Position numbers and translations under genes: made by a program. A stretch of 64,000 bases of DNA, taken from NCBI RefSeq assembly GCF_029168945.1, contig NC_083602.1, positions 73,180,600 through 73,244,599 on the forward strand, read 5' to 3'. Origin of the DNA: Cannabis sativa. Lineage: Eukaryota; Streptophyta; Magnoliopsida; Rosales; Cannabaceae. The notes below the pieces were generated by a model that saw only the letters and a program-made list of their open reading frames with translations, was not told where the DNA came from and ran no database searches. Shown here in pieces: positions 11,680-23,476 of this stretch. The number at the start of each line of letters is the position of its first letter. Position 1 is the stretch's first letter.

Positions 11680-12842
11680 GTTTTCTTAGACATAATTCAC
11701 GGTACCTTGCCGTAGTGGGAGAGTTTCTAGGAACTCACCTTCTTATGACTTGGAAGACACTAGTGATTAAAATCCATTGTGAGTTTAAACAAGTAATGGA
11801 TTGTCAAGATAAGAAACTAAGAAGAAAAGCCAAGAGAACTATAGTTTGATCCATTCACATGGAGTAACCTAAAGTTCCTATTACAAGGACATAAAAGGAA
11901 ATTTTCGTTAATAAGTCTATTCAATGGATTTAACAAAACTTCCTGTTCCTAGTATTATAGGTTTGAGTTTATCTAAACCTATGGCTTGTGGTATACCTGG
12001 TAATTACTTACTATAATGCAAGCAACTTACTTTAGTAAGATGCTGAAGCATTTTCTTTCAAATGGCAATCTATAGAAGCTTCAAAACTTCTAAGCATAGA
12101 TTTTATTTATCTAAGGAAAAGTCTCAACTATTCCAGAAAAGATAAAGCCATGAAAGAATTTCTTAAATCAACAGTGAGAGGTCTCAGATATGCTTTAGTA
12201 TGCCTTAGACCAGACACCTGCTGTTGAGTGGGAGTAATGAGTAGGTATCAGATTAATCCAGGAGAGGAATATTGGAAGACAATCAAGAAAATCTTAAGAT
12301 TAAGAAGAGGAACTATATGTTAGTCAATAAGGGTGTGTTTAAAACTCTTAGACTACACCACATCAGATTTCAAGACTTGCCTTTGTGCTAGAAAGTCTGC
12401 TGATAAAATGATGATTACTCTTGGGGTGGAGTAGTGATTTTGGAGAAGTGCAAAAACCTATCTGAAGTCTCTTAGTCTACCAGAAAGAGACTGAATGTTA
12501 AAGTTGCAGGAAAGGTACTTATTCAGTCTAAGGAAAGTTCTATACATTTGTGGCACCGTTCCAACTTGCCTTAACTACTAGTGTTACTTTCTGAATAACC
12601 ATGAAGTAGTTGCCAAAAGTATAGAATCCAGTATCCCAAGAGAGTAGACATATAGAGAGGAATTTCACATTATCAAGGATTTTGTGATTAAGGAAGAGTA
12701 ATGGTGGAGAAGAGGTTGTGTTTAATTCAACCTGTCAGATCCTATTACGAGGAGTTTACTACTATTACACTTGATTTGTATATCAAGGTGTTGAGATTAT
12801 TTGAAATGCACATTTTGTTTTATATTAGTGCAAGTGGGAGTT
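11680..12842 (+). pseudogene. Copia RT/RNase H remnant, right part of the interrupted element
   Basis: This continues the Copia element split by E1. Frames with many stops still give the end of RT (G-L-R-Y-A-L-V-C-L-R-P-D, then S-R-Y-Q-I-N-P-G-E-E-Y-W-K) near 12180-12280. RNase H/terminal motifs follow, such as S-R-H-I-E-R-N-F, near 12640-12670. The purine-rich tract GCAAGTGGGAG (12830-12840) precedes the 3' LTR. No intact protein can be made. Confidence 0.82.
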
Positions 12843-15800
12843 TGTTGGGTTTTGTGCCCTAAATAAAACCACTTTCAATATAATCAGATTTACTTATTAA
12901 TAAAGATCAGAAATAACATTTTATGTTGCATGGTTCACATGATTTATTTCATGATTATATATATATAATGTATGAATTCTATTTAAGTCCAGAACATATA
13001 AATTTGTTAATGATTATAGTGTTGTCAGCACAGTGGAATATAATCTTAATAATATGTTCGAAAGTTTATTCCCTGATTTGTCAGAACACTGGATTTACAC
13101 TGACATGGTATAATCAGCGATAAGTATTCTTACACCTTGGAAAAGTGTTATGTCCTTTCCAGGACATTGGCAAAGTTTACCAGTATCGGATGTATGGAGT
13201 ATACATTGGAAGGGACCGATATTGAACTTTGATTAGATATATTAGAATTTACCGTAATATCTATTCAATTTAATATCACCTGTTGATCCTAGATCAAATG
13301 ATCTTAATCCTGATATGATTCGGTTCAATCTCAAGAGTGTTATTCGTGTTCTTTGATTTGTTAGTTAAGCCTACTTTCGGGTCAGCGTGATACGTACATT
13401 TTGGGAACACGGTAGTGCAATTGAGTGGGAGCGCTAACATAAATATGGAATCTATTGTTAGAATTTATTTTACCAGGATCTTAGATCTACTCACAAGTAT
13501 GTTTATTAACACCCTAAATAAGAACTTTCTAAAACGATAAATTAAACACATATAAAGTTTAAGAAACCTTACATTGGGTGCAGCGGAATAATATGACTCC
13601 TTCCGTTCAGATATCTAGCCCTTGATTCCTTTCTGTAGCAGAGCATTATCAATATCTGAACCTGGATCTCTTTCTCTGAATCTTTGATGCTGAAACTCCT
13701 TTGCTGATGATCTTTCTTCACGATCTTCCTCACTATGATTGAGGTATTGCTTGATGTGTGTGGGCACTACTCTAATCACTAAGGATTTCCAAAATTCAAA
13801 GGAAGAAGAAAGAAGAAGTGGTAGATAAAGATAGGGAGAGAGAGAGGCTCAGTTTTTCTGAATCAGAAGAAGTGTTTTTCCTGAAGCCTTCACTATCTAT
13901 TTATAGCATTCCACTAGGGTTAGATTTGAATTATATGGCATTAAAATAATGAAAAAATCAATTTAAAACAGCTACAAAGGTGGCCGGCCATACACTTAGT
14001 GGATTGGGCCTTGTTTTTGCAATTTTGCAATTTTAACACCTTTTGTATCTGATTTTCTCAAAAATGCCAATTTCCTAATTCAACCATTTAAATGCCAATT
14101 CTAACTATTTAATAACTATAAATAATTATTAAATAATATTGTCATTTATCATATTTATTAATTGAACCATACAAAGTATCATAATTAACAAATATGCCCC
14201 TATAAACTCTTTCTTTACAATTTCGCCCTTACTTAGTGAAAAATTCACAAATAGACATAGTCTAGTTTGAGAATTATAATTGATTAATCAAAACCAATTA
14301 CATGAGTCTTACAAGCAATATTATCTCAACTAGTGGGGGGACCATGGGTCTATATAACCGAGCTTCCAATAAGTAGATCAAGAATTTAGCACTAAAATTC
14401 ACTAACTTATTAATTCTTCGTTGAATCCACGCATAGAACTTAGAATTGCACTCTCAGTATATAGAATGCTCTATATGTTCCACCATATAGACACATCATT
14501 AGTTATCCATTGTTATAATCCTAATTTGATCAATGATCCTCTATATGAATGATCTACACTGTAAAGGGATTAAATTACCGTTACACCCTACAATGTATTT
14601 ATTCCTTAAAACACTTGACCCCGTATAAATGATATTTCAGCTTATGTGAAATGAGTACTCCACCATTTACGTTCGTTTGGTCAAGCTCGAAGGAGATCAT
14701 CCTTTGCTTACTATTCGCCAGATAGAAGCTATAGATTCCATGTTTATGCTAGCGCTCCCACTCAATTGCACTACCGTGTTCCCAAAATGTACGTATCACC
14801 CTGACCTAAAAGTAGGCTTAACTAACAAATCAAAGAACACGAATAGCCTTTCGAGATTGAGCCTAATCATAACAGGATTAAGAACATTTGATCTAGGATC
14901 AACTAGGCGATATTGACTTGAATAGATATTACGGTAAGTTTAATAAATCTAAGTCAAAGTTCAATATCGGTCCCTTCCGATGCATACTCCATGCATCCAA
15001 CCTGAGCTTTACTTTAACCAATGTTCTGGAAAGAACATAGTATTTCTCCAAATACAAGTAAACTCTTGTTGTAGATTATCATATCAGTAAAACCCTGTGT
15101 CTGATAAATCTAGGAAACTTTATTCACATAGTCATGTTTACTTTCCAATGTGTTGACGACACAATAAATAGGATCAAGTATGTGAAAAGGGTTTCAGATG
15201 AATTTATACATTATGTACATATAATCATGAAATAAAATCATGTGAACCATGCAACATTAAATGTTATTTCTGATCTATATTAATAAGTAAATCTGATTAT
15301 ATTGAAATGAGTTTTATTTAGGGCATAAAACCCAACATCTATAGCTTCTATTTGGCGAATAGAAAGTAAAGGATGATTTCCTTCGAGCTTAACCAAATGA
15401 AGATAAATGGTGGAATACTCATTTCACTTAGCTGAAATATCATTTATACAGGGTTAAGTGTTTTAAGGATAAAATACATTGTAGGGTGTTACGGTAATTT
15501 AATCCCTTTACAGTGTAAATCATCTATATAGAGGATCATTGATCAAATTAGGATTATAACAATGGATAACTAATGACGTATCTATATCGTGGAACATATA
15601 GAGCGTTCTATATGAGTGAGAGTGCAATTCCAAGTTCTAAGAGTGGATTCAATAAGGAATTAATAAGTTAGGGAATTTACTTGGTAAATTCGGTTTGACT
15701 TATTTGAAGCTCGGTTATATAGACCCATGGTCCCCATACTAGTTGAGACCATACTGCTTGTAAGACTCAGTTAATTGATTTTAATTAATCAATTATAATT

Positions 15801-16586
15801 CTAAAAGTTAGACTATGTCTACTTTATGAATTTTCACTAAGCAAGGGCGAAATTGTAAAGAAAAGAGATTCTAGGTTTATTTATTAATTAACATACTTTA
15901 TATGTCTAAATTAATAAATATATTAAATGGCAATATTATTTAATAATTATTTTTAAGTTATTAAATAATTAGAATTGACATTTGAATGGTTAAATTGGGA
16001 AATTGGCATTTTTGAGAAAATGGGAATGGAAAATAACAAAATGGGAAAGTTGCAAAGTGAGGCCCAATTTCCTTATATGGGCCGCCCACTATGCATAGGC
16101 TTTTACCATTTTATTTTTCCATTATTTTTAATGCCACACAATTCTAACCTAACCCTAGAGAGCGTTCTATAAATAGAAAGTGTTGGCTTCAGGAAACTCA
16201 TAACTTTGCACATTGTTTCCTTCAGAGAAAAGCCAAGCCGTCCCTTCTCTCTCTTTTCTTCTCTTCTAATTTCGAAATTCCCTTGAGTGATAGAGTAGTG
16301 CCCACACACATCAAGTGGTACCTCAATCATAGTATGTAAGACTATGGAAAATCAACATCAAAGAAGGAGAGAAAGAGATCCAGGTTCAGATCTTGGTGAT
16401 GCTCTGCTATAGAAAGGAATCAAGGGCTACAGATCTGAACGGAAGGAGTCAGTATATTCCGCTGCACCCAATGTAAGGTTTTCTTAAACTCTTATGTGTT
16501 TATTTCATTGTTTTTAGAATTCATATTAGGATGTTAATCAAACATACTTAGTAGTAAATCTAGATCCTGGTAAAATAATTCCAACA
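12843..16586 (+). repeat. Copia 3' LTR, interrupted by a solo LTR
   Basis: The LTR begins TGTTGGGTTTTGTGCCC and ends at CCAACA, so it has TGTTGG/CCAACA inverted ends. It is split into 12843-13455 and 15343-16586, together 1857 bp, by the minus-oriented solo LTR and its duplicated target TCTAT. The same LTR family recurs in minus orientation at 13456, 40810, 55635, 59558 and 61509. Its outer target duplication cannot be checked because the 5' LTR is outside the window. Confidence 0.9.
13456..15337 (-). repeat. Solo Copia LTR nested in a Copia LTR of the same family
   Basis: 1882 bp, inverted relative to the host LTR. It runs from TGTTAGAATTTATTTTACC to ATAAAACCCAACA and is flanked by exact 5-bp duplications TCTAT (13451-13455 and 15338-15342), which proves a solo LTR left by recombination of a once complete element. 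An antisense open frame of 79 codons (14677-14916) has a partial counterpart at 62754-62969 but looks like chance. Confidence 0.93.
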
Positions 16587-17480
16587 GGTGTGTCCTTTGT
16601 TTGGTCCTCTACTGTGACTATGACTCCTTCCTTTCCCATGACAAGGCTTCCTTTGAGTAGATTTTCCTCTACTCGGATTTAGTTCTCCATTAGAGCCACC
16701 ATTTCTTTTTGTCTTCATCTCTAAATCCTTTGATTTTAAGGCAGAGCTAACCTCATCAAGAGTGATAGATGTTCTTCCATGCTTAATTGTTTTTTTTACT
16801 TCTCTGTAAGTTTCTGGCAATGAATTAAGTATGATGATGGCTTGGTTCTCATCACTAAGTGCCTCATTCTCCCCTGAGTTTGCAAGTTCAATATGCATTC
16901 TCAAGAATTCATCAAGAATGGGATCTAAGGTTTTGGATTGGTTCATCTTGAAACCAAAAATCCTTTCCTTGAGATAGATCTTATTTTTCAAAGATTTCCG
17001 TTGAATTGCTCTTCTAGGTTTTTCCAAATTTTTGATGGAGTCTCTTCCTTGTCTACCAATCTGATTATTGCATCTGACAGATTGAATATCAAGATTCCAG
17101 TAGCAGTTTCTAAGTATTCTTCCTGCTGAATCTTTGAGGTTCCTTCTGGTCATTCAATAGGTTCATCTAGCACCCTTAGCAATTTTTGTTGAGCTAGGAG
17201 AGACCTAATTTTCCTTCTCCATTCTATAATCACTTGTACCATCAAATTTATCAATATCAACTTTTATGTTACTCATTTTGATAAAATTGAAATCAGATGG
17301 AGTTTAGAAATCTCAGTTTGTTTGCTGTCTTGTGATGTTTCTACTTCTACTTCTGGATCAATTTCTGATTCAGAACTTTGATTTTCTTCCAAGTTTGAGT
17401 GTGTTCTTGATTCTTGATAATCTTTCTTTCAAGATTGCTTGCCAATCTCCTTCCTGATAATTCTACCCTTAGTTTTGTTG
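16587..17480 (-). pseudogene. Copia gag remnant, different family
   Basis: Minus-strand gag of a second Copia family. An open stretch (17153 down to 16587) carries the gag signature: F-K-M-N, then D-E-F-L-R-M, an I-I-L-N-S-L-P-E-T-Y block and a helix with L-D-E-V-S-S-A-L. A basic region follows. The N-terminal part toward 17480 is in other frames. It is cut off at 16586 by the plus-strand Copia 3' LTR, which inserted into it. The rest of this element would lie left of the window if the Copia is complete. Confidence 0.82.
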
Positions 17481-17499
17481 ATCTTCTTAGCCAAACCAG

Positions 17500-17511
17500 G
17501 CTCTGATACCA
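17500..17511 (-). other. Primer-binding site of the minus-strand Copia
   Basis: On the minus strand TGGTATCAGAGC follows the LTR end CCTACA (17513) after one base. This is the initiator-Met primer site and fixes the 5' LTR end. Confidence 0.85.
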
Positions 17512-17512
17512 C

Positions 17513-18301
17513 TGTAGGATTTTTGACCAATTTAACCTACACCAACAAAACACTATTATCAGTATCCAAGGTCAATTTTGACCTTTCCTTAGTCTAAGTA
17601 ATATTAGACAAAAACGGCAATATTTTAACCACACGACACCAAACCCTGTGTCGTTTAATCCTTCAGCTTAAAGACTTCTCAAGAAAAGTCTAGAAGCCTT
17701 AACTCACACACTTAGCCTCTCTGATTCAAAAACTAGAAACCCTAGCAGAGCAAGTTCTTCACAAGAACTTGCTCGATCCTAAGTAGAAACCCTAGGATCT
17801 TCATCCAAACACACATAGATTAGTTTAATCAAATGAAAAACAAGAGAAAGGGAGAGAAAACACCAGAATTATTTCAGAATTCACCCAAAAATCAGGGCTA
17901 CGTCTCTGTCAAGCTCATCTCAGAGATCTAGCTTGATATCCACTATCAACAATGGCGATTTACAATATTTTGGAGCTTCCTGTCACAGAAAACGATCAGG
18001 TAAGACTCGATTCTTTCATTGTACACTTTTTGATTTTGTTCTTCTCTGTTTTGTTCTCGATCTAACTCAGTTTTCTGTTTTTGTGCATGTACTTCCTTCC
18101 TTCTACCTCCTCACCACGAGAACTTGCTTTCTCTTCTCTGGATCTTGGGGCATAAGTCTCAAACTAGGGTTTATTCCTTTAATCTTCTCTCTTTTTTGTT
18201 CTAAGTCTATTTTGCCTTTGATTTACTGCTTATATATTATGTTGAAGTCGGTTGATCAAAGATCTGGGAGTTAGTTACAAAAAACAGTTGTAACTAACTC
18301 C
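17513..18301 (-). repeat. 5' LTR region of the minus-strand Copia (far end uncertain)
   Basis: The end CCTACA at 17513 is set by the primer site. The other end is not resolved; I see no clear TG boundary with matching inverted end. On the minus strand a TATA-like ATATATAAGC lies near 18229-18240, followed by a region with long hairpins. Strong stems are 17748-17774 (12-bp perfect arms, 3-base loop), 17775-17799 (GATCCTA/TAGGATC) and 18267-18301 (GGAGTTAGTTAC/GTAACTAACTCC). Confidence 0.6.
17952..17999 (+). other. Exon-like start: ATG in plant consensus followed by splice donor
   Basis: Sixteen open codons start in AACAATGGCG, a textbook plant start context, and end at CAG|GTAAGA, a good splice donor. 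No second exon was found before ERCC1's 3' end at about 19050, and the stretch lies in what otherwise looks like an antisense Copia LTR. It may be chance, or a first exon separated from its gene. No function is assigned. Confidence 0.25.
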
Positions 18302-19334
18302 TGGTTCTTGGTCTAGTAGAGGCAAAGCCACCTAGGATTGAGTCTTTTTATTTTTCTGTTGTGAATGTGTTGATATATGCTGATGTGGATATTGTATGTA
18401 AGGGACTGGTTATAAGTGAAATTTACTCAACAACGCAAATATAGTTGTTATTGCATATGGTGTTGAGGTTGTGCATAAGACAGTAATTTTTTAAAATCCT
18501 TTTTTTCTTTTGTTTTTTTTTTATTTGTTTTAGTCTTATTTTACAGTTGTTTTGCCATGATTATTTATTTGACGTCGCTTTCACTATTTTTGCTCAATCT
18601 TGTCCGAGTGAATGGTTGTTTTCTGGGTGTGTTCGTGTTGTTGTGGTGGTTCCGTGCGTGAGTGTGGAAGATAGAGACATTGTTCTTAATATTCAATGTC
18701 TACAATATAAAAGAAAACAAAAAACTCAACACAATATAAAAATAATTTTTACCGTGTGGCAATAAAATTGTAAACATTTATCCAAAACTCAGTATTTTTG
18801 TAAAACCGTCAATATAATATCACCAACTTCCCGATCTGCTATTACTTTGTTACCACTTCAACTACTTCTAATACCACAGTATTTGGGTTCTAAATAGATG
18901 TTACTACCTTTCCGTTGCAGCCAACTACAAAGGACTATTGAGCATGTGGTTATGTACTGTTGATTTGTCTTAAAACTTAAAAGTGGGAGATTTATGGGGT
19001 TTGGCTGTTTGCTTCATAACTTCTAAAAACCCTACTGTAACAGCAAGCATTACAGAGTAATTTCAGTATGTTGTTATATATAGATCAACACAGTAATAAA
19101 CGCTGTCCTTTTTTATTTTGTTCACATAATGCAAGGATGATAATGCTTTATGAATTTGGATTGACATTATATAAATGTACATCTTGAGGAAGCTTGTGAA
19201 AAAGTAATAGAGTAAAGAGAAGAGAGCATGAAGAAGACTGTTTCCTAGTGTCACAGAGTGCAAAAAGAATCTTATGCTCAAGGCTAATTGAAGTCAGAAA
19301 AATATGTGAGCTTAAACTATCATGAATTATCTTT
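18302..19334. other. Spacer and ERCC1 3' flank
   Basis: No gene is supported here. The part near 19050-19334 is probably the ERCC1 3' UTR on the minus strand. A small inverted repeat GACATTG/CAATGTC lies around 18676-18700. Confidence 0.5.
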
Positions 19335-22184
19335 TTAAGCTTCCTCTTCGGTGGCAGAACTTGTTTCACCTTTCCTCTTACACGGTGACTTTGTGTTATT
19401 TCTAACAACTTTATCAGCATATTTGGCAAAAGCAGCCGATAGGGCTGATTTAATTGTCAAATCAGGTTCTTTTTTACTTCTTTTGCCGTCATTTTCTGCA
19501 TCTACTTGTTCGGCTTTTTCTTTATCTTCATTCACTGAGCTCGGTTTGACATTATTCTGGGTAGAGGTTTCTGGAACAGTAGGAACGCTGACGACTGCAC
19601 GTTTGAACGGTTCATGAAAAGTATCATGCAAGCGCTTTACCTGTTAGCACCATAGGTTCCCAATATTGGAAAAGCTAGTTCTTATCAACTTACAGAGAAA
19701 TTAAAACAATATAAAAAAGTTGACATGCCGCTCAGCATAGACACCTTTCTCTCTCCTATGCCTGGGCAGCGTGCTAGATCTTCCATTGATGCATCCATGA
19801 TATGAGATAGAGACTGCAAAAAGAATAACAATAGTAAAAAGAAAGAACCCACGCTGTTAAATATATATATATACTAAACTACAAGATATTTGGCCATAAG
19901 AATTCTCAGGGTAAGAAAGTAGGTAGTACCCCAAATGTTGTGCCAAGTGTTACTACATCAGTCTTGTTAACATGACGAACTGTAGTGAGAGCATGGTTCA
20001 GCTACAATCAACATTGGGATAAAATGTGTTCAGTCAGTGCACAACAATCTAATAGATGCACCCTATAAATTTCCAAAATCTAGCCATAGTTCAATAGAAC
20101 CTGTTCCCATATAATACGCCAGCATCACCTGAGCAGGCAAAAAATATAAGCTAAAGAGAATCATACCCGTGATAAATAATCTGTATCCATTTGTCCTTGT
20201 ATAATATCTGCAGACTTGTTTTCATACACTTTTATAGTCTCTAAGTAGCGACCGCATTCCTCTAAGCTACAAACAAGAGAAAAGAAATAAAGAGTTGGTT
20301 GTGAAATCCAAGGACATCTTCCCTTTAAAAAAAATTAACGAAATCCAAGGACATAAATAAGCTACTTCAAAAGCAGCAATACATTCAAGTTTTGAAACAG
20401 TATTCCAACAGCCAAAAGAGGTATTGTCAAATATGTATATTTCATTTACATTGAAAATTACATATATTATACCTCCAACCACATAACAGGGTACAATCAT
20501 GAAGCAGAGCCGTCTTAGTAACTTCAAGTAAAGGCTTAACAACATCTTCCTGCAACAATAACATCAGTAAGTCAAGCACCATTTTTCGAAAACTTGAAAC
20601 TGGTGAAATCTCTACTACTGAAGTCCGAAGTTCTTACACATGATCAGTTGGCTTAATTGCTTACCACATCAACATGGCAAAGAACAACACGTAGCTTGAA
20701 GTTCTTTTGCAATTCCCTTATACGGTAATATAAGTAGTCTGGATGCAGTAGATGATACCGAAGGCTGTAACAAATGGTCAAATGAGTAGAAAAAACAGGT
20801 AGTTTTAACACAATGTCATAATAATATTTCAATAACAAAAATACCTTTGGGAAGTAGGAATGAAAATATAAAAATAGGTATATGAACGAGAATAAGAATA
20901 ATAAATGGAAAGGAATAAAATTTAAAGTGTATAGAAAAAAAAATTATTATATTCTTAATCATTTTGCATTGGAATGGAGTTTTCTTCTACGAAATAGTCA
21001 TTCTACTAAAATAGTGAAAAAATTATTTTATTGGAAGGACATTACAATAATTTAAAATGCAACCAAACAAAGAAATAGAATGAAAATTGATTCTTATCGA
21101 TTCCATTTCATTACCTCCAACCAAACGCCCCTAATGGCATTGTACAAAGCTACAAATAGAACACCTAACCTTAGATAGAGAGCGCAAGAGCCTTGTCCAA
21201 GTAAGTAGTCACAAACAATATCTGCAAAAACCCATCTCACATTCCTGATATGCTTAAGCAAGGGATTGCCTTTCTGCATCAAGAATTGTAGATAAAGTAA
21301 AACATCGACTCCTATTTCTGGTTAACAATCATTATAGATTTTTCAGTGTGCCCTTTTCATACATTTGAAATCTTCATATGGACCCAAAATAAAATAGGTA
21401 CCTGTCTGTGGCTCACAAGAATGGCATTGCGATTCTGAGTAGATGACGATGAAGATGAAGCAACGGAGCTAGTAGACGCAACTGGCAATGGAGATGCAAC
21501 ATTTGACTGTAGATATTCCCTGACGCAAGAAATCACATTACCTAAAAACTATTAATACAAGGAACTGAAACAAAATCTTCATATTGCCATTGACTTTATA
21601 ACTTCCACTAGCAAGGTTTTAGTGCTAAAATAGACTCGGTGAAGGCTTGATCATATACATGTGTCTATACATAAATAACAAATTATAAAATATTACACCT
21701 GAAACAACAGAAACATAAGCTTCAAAAGATTTTAAGTTTCTGCTCACCAATTAAAATAAAAACCGAAATTCCATCTAATTAAAAGATCAAAACAAGCAAT
21801 CAATTCTTCCAAAACAGCAAAAAAGTAACAAGTTTCCTGTTTTGAATGCGTATGTATATAAAACCTCACTCACTTGGCTTAGAAAAAAAAAACAAAAAAA
21901 CAAAATATGAATCCTCACTCCGTGGGTTTGGAGTAAAATGGCCAAAAGGGCTACCTGGAAGTCGTAGTCTGGGTAACCTGTGGAGGCTCTAAAGGAGGAG
22001 GAGAGTATAATTCAGAGGATTTAACGAAAGAAAAAGCTTGGGAAAAGCTTTGAGAAGGAGCGAAGAGAGAGGGTGGTGTTGACTTTGACTGTGAGCTTTC
22101 AATCACCTCTTGATATGAAGGTATCTTAATTACCACCTTATTCTTCTTCGGCTCGGGCTCAATGTTATCTTCTTCCTCCATCAC
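19335..22184 (-). CDS. ERCC1: DNA excision repair protein ERCC1, 9 exons
   Basis: ERCC1 pairs with XPF to form the structure-specific nuclease that cuts 5' of bulky DNA damage; ERCC1 is the non-catalytic, DNA-binding subunit. Exons on the minus strand: 21955-22184, 21402-21519, 21170-21273, 20665-20764, 20473-20549, 20167-20266, 19930-20001, 19745-19813, 19335-19640. All introns are GT-AG and the joined frame is 1176 nt, 391 residues plus TAA. Residues 1-116 are a low-complexity tail with an I-P-S-Y-Q-E-V motif. The Rad10/ERCC1 central domain starts near 117 (K-G-N-P-L-L-K-H-I) and includes [10 protein letters not shown] and L-C-H-V-D-V. The double helix-hairpin-helix follows (about 261-304, with C-P-G-I-G-E-R-K at 283-290). 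A Lys/Glu-rich tail ends the protein. The start may be either of two adjacent ATGs (22184 or 22181). No damage is seen. Confidence 0.95.
20843..21134. mobile_element. Harbinger-like MITE in ERCC1 intron 3
   Basis: About 290 bp within the 405-bp intron. The right end reads, on the minus strand, GGGGCGTTTGGTTGGAGG followed by TAATGAAATGG. The left end has a degenerate inverse match (CTTTGGGAAGTAGGAATGAA). This GTTTGG...AATGAAAT pattern is common in plant MITEs. Boundaries and target duplication are not exact, and splice sites are untouched. Confidence 0.5.
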
Positions 22185-23402
22185 TATCTATCCGATCCGA
22201 TCGTCCTTTGCCTCTGTGATTGTGAAGCACCACACAGGCACACAGGATTGAACCGTTCGGAAAATGCTGGGCTTCGGAATTTTTTCTGTTTTTCTTTTTA
22301 AATGGGTCATTGTAGTTTCAAAGGCCCATTTAATGGTACCCAAACGACATGTCGTTTAACTTTCTTGTGACATATCCCTATCAAACAGAATTTACTAATA
22401 AATTTCTGGACAACAAATGTTATTGTTGCTTTAAAAAAATTAGGGGATTTTTCATTTTTAAACTTTAAAATAGTTTTTTTTATATTTTTACGGAATTCTA
22501 CATAGAAACTCTTATTGCAACTAGCGCTGCAACCTAAATTGTAACAAAAAATCGTATAAAAACCCGTGTTGTAACTAACGCTACAACCAACTTAGAAACT
22601 CAAACCGTAAATTTAAAAAAAAAAAAAAAAAGTTAAAAAAAAAATATATGGAGTAATTCCCAAAAAAATTATAACCATATATATTTGTCATGGATAAGGA
22701 TTCTAATTATTTCATTGATACTCAAGTGTCAAATATATTTATTCAAAAAAGATAGGGAAATTTTCATGTGCCACCTTATTTTGGCAATTATTTTAAAAAA
22801 TGATGTTATTTTTGTTATGTTAAGTTTCCGTATATGTAGTTGACGTTTTTATGGTAATTTTCTATTTTTAACGATTTGTATATTGGGCTTGTAATCCCGG
22901 TTTTTTCGGCCCAATTTTTTAAAACACACACTCTTTGTACGTGTCACGTCATTTTATTTTCATTTTAAAAAAAACGTCATTTTTGTAAAAAGTTACTTAA
23001 TTTAGTATATTCTTAAAAAAATCCCATAATATGCCATGAAATGATTTCTTCTACCAATTAATAGAATTATAAATATTAATTGGAAGAAATTAAGAGAATG
23101 TTGGTTATAACTTTTATTTGTTTAAGATTTTTTTTAAATAAATATTAAATGAGATGAAGACTGTTGTTTTGTTTTGCTTAGTTTTTTTTTTTTTGAAGTA
23201 AAGTTAAAGATCAATTGTTATACGAGAACAAAACAACAGAGACGATTATCAGTTTAAAAAAATCTCTTACAGAAGTAACAAAAATAGTTAATGCATGGGT
23301 TAATATTGGCAAAGTGTAGAATAGCATATCAAGAACTATCAACAACAACTAATAAACTTAAAACATCATCAATATGAGCCTAAAGACAATATTACTAAAA
23401 AC
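22185..23402. other. ERCC1 upstream region and AT-rich spacer
   Basis: The first 100 bases hold the probable ERCC1 5' UTR/promoter (GATCCGATCG near 22194-22203). Beyond that the sequence is AT-rich with long A and T runs; no gene seen. The last part (23180-23402) begins with a T12 run and might be a degraded retroelement end, which I cannot identify. Confidence 0.45.
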
Positions 23403-23444
23403 CTACAAAGCTACCAATTTATAAATATTAAATGGCTCACTCAA

Positions 23445-23472
<28 letters not shown>
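23445..23472. repeat. (TA)n microsatellite at the truncation point
   Basis: About 13 TA units in a row, placed exactly where the gypsy reading frame ends. Repeat slippage or illegitimate recombination there may have removed the rest of pol. Confidence 0.9.

Positions 23473-23476
<4 letters not shown>

Noticed and set aside
14677..14916. Antisense 79-codon frame in the Copia LTR, similar to 62754-62969
   Set aside because: Similarity follows from LTR identity; the C-terminal halves differ by frameshift and no family is recognised.
19351..19617. Plus-strand 88-codon frame
   Set aside because: Antisense shadow of the last ERCC1 exon.
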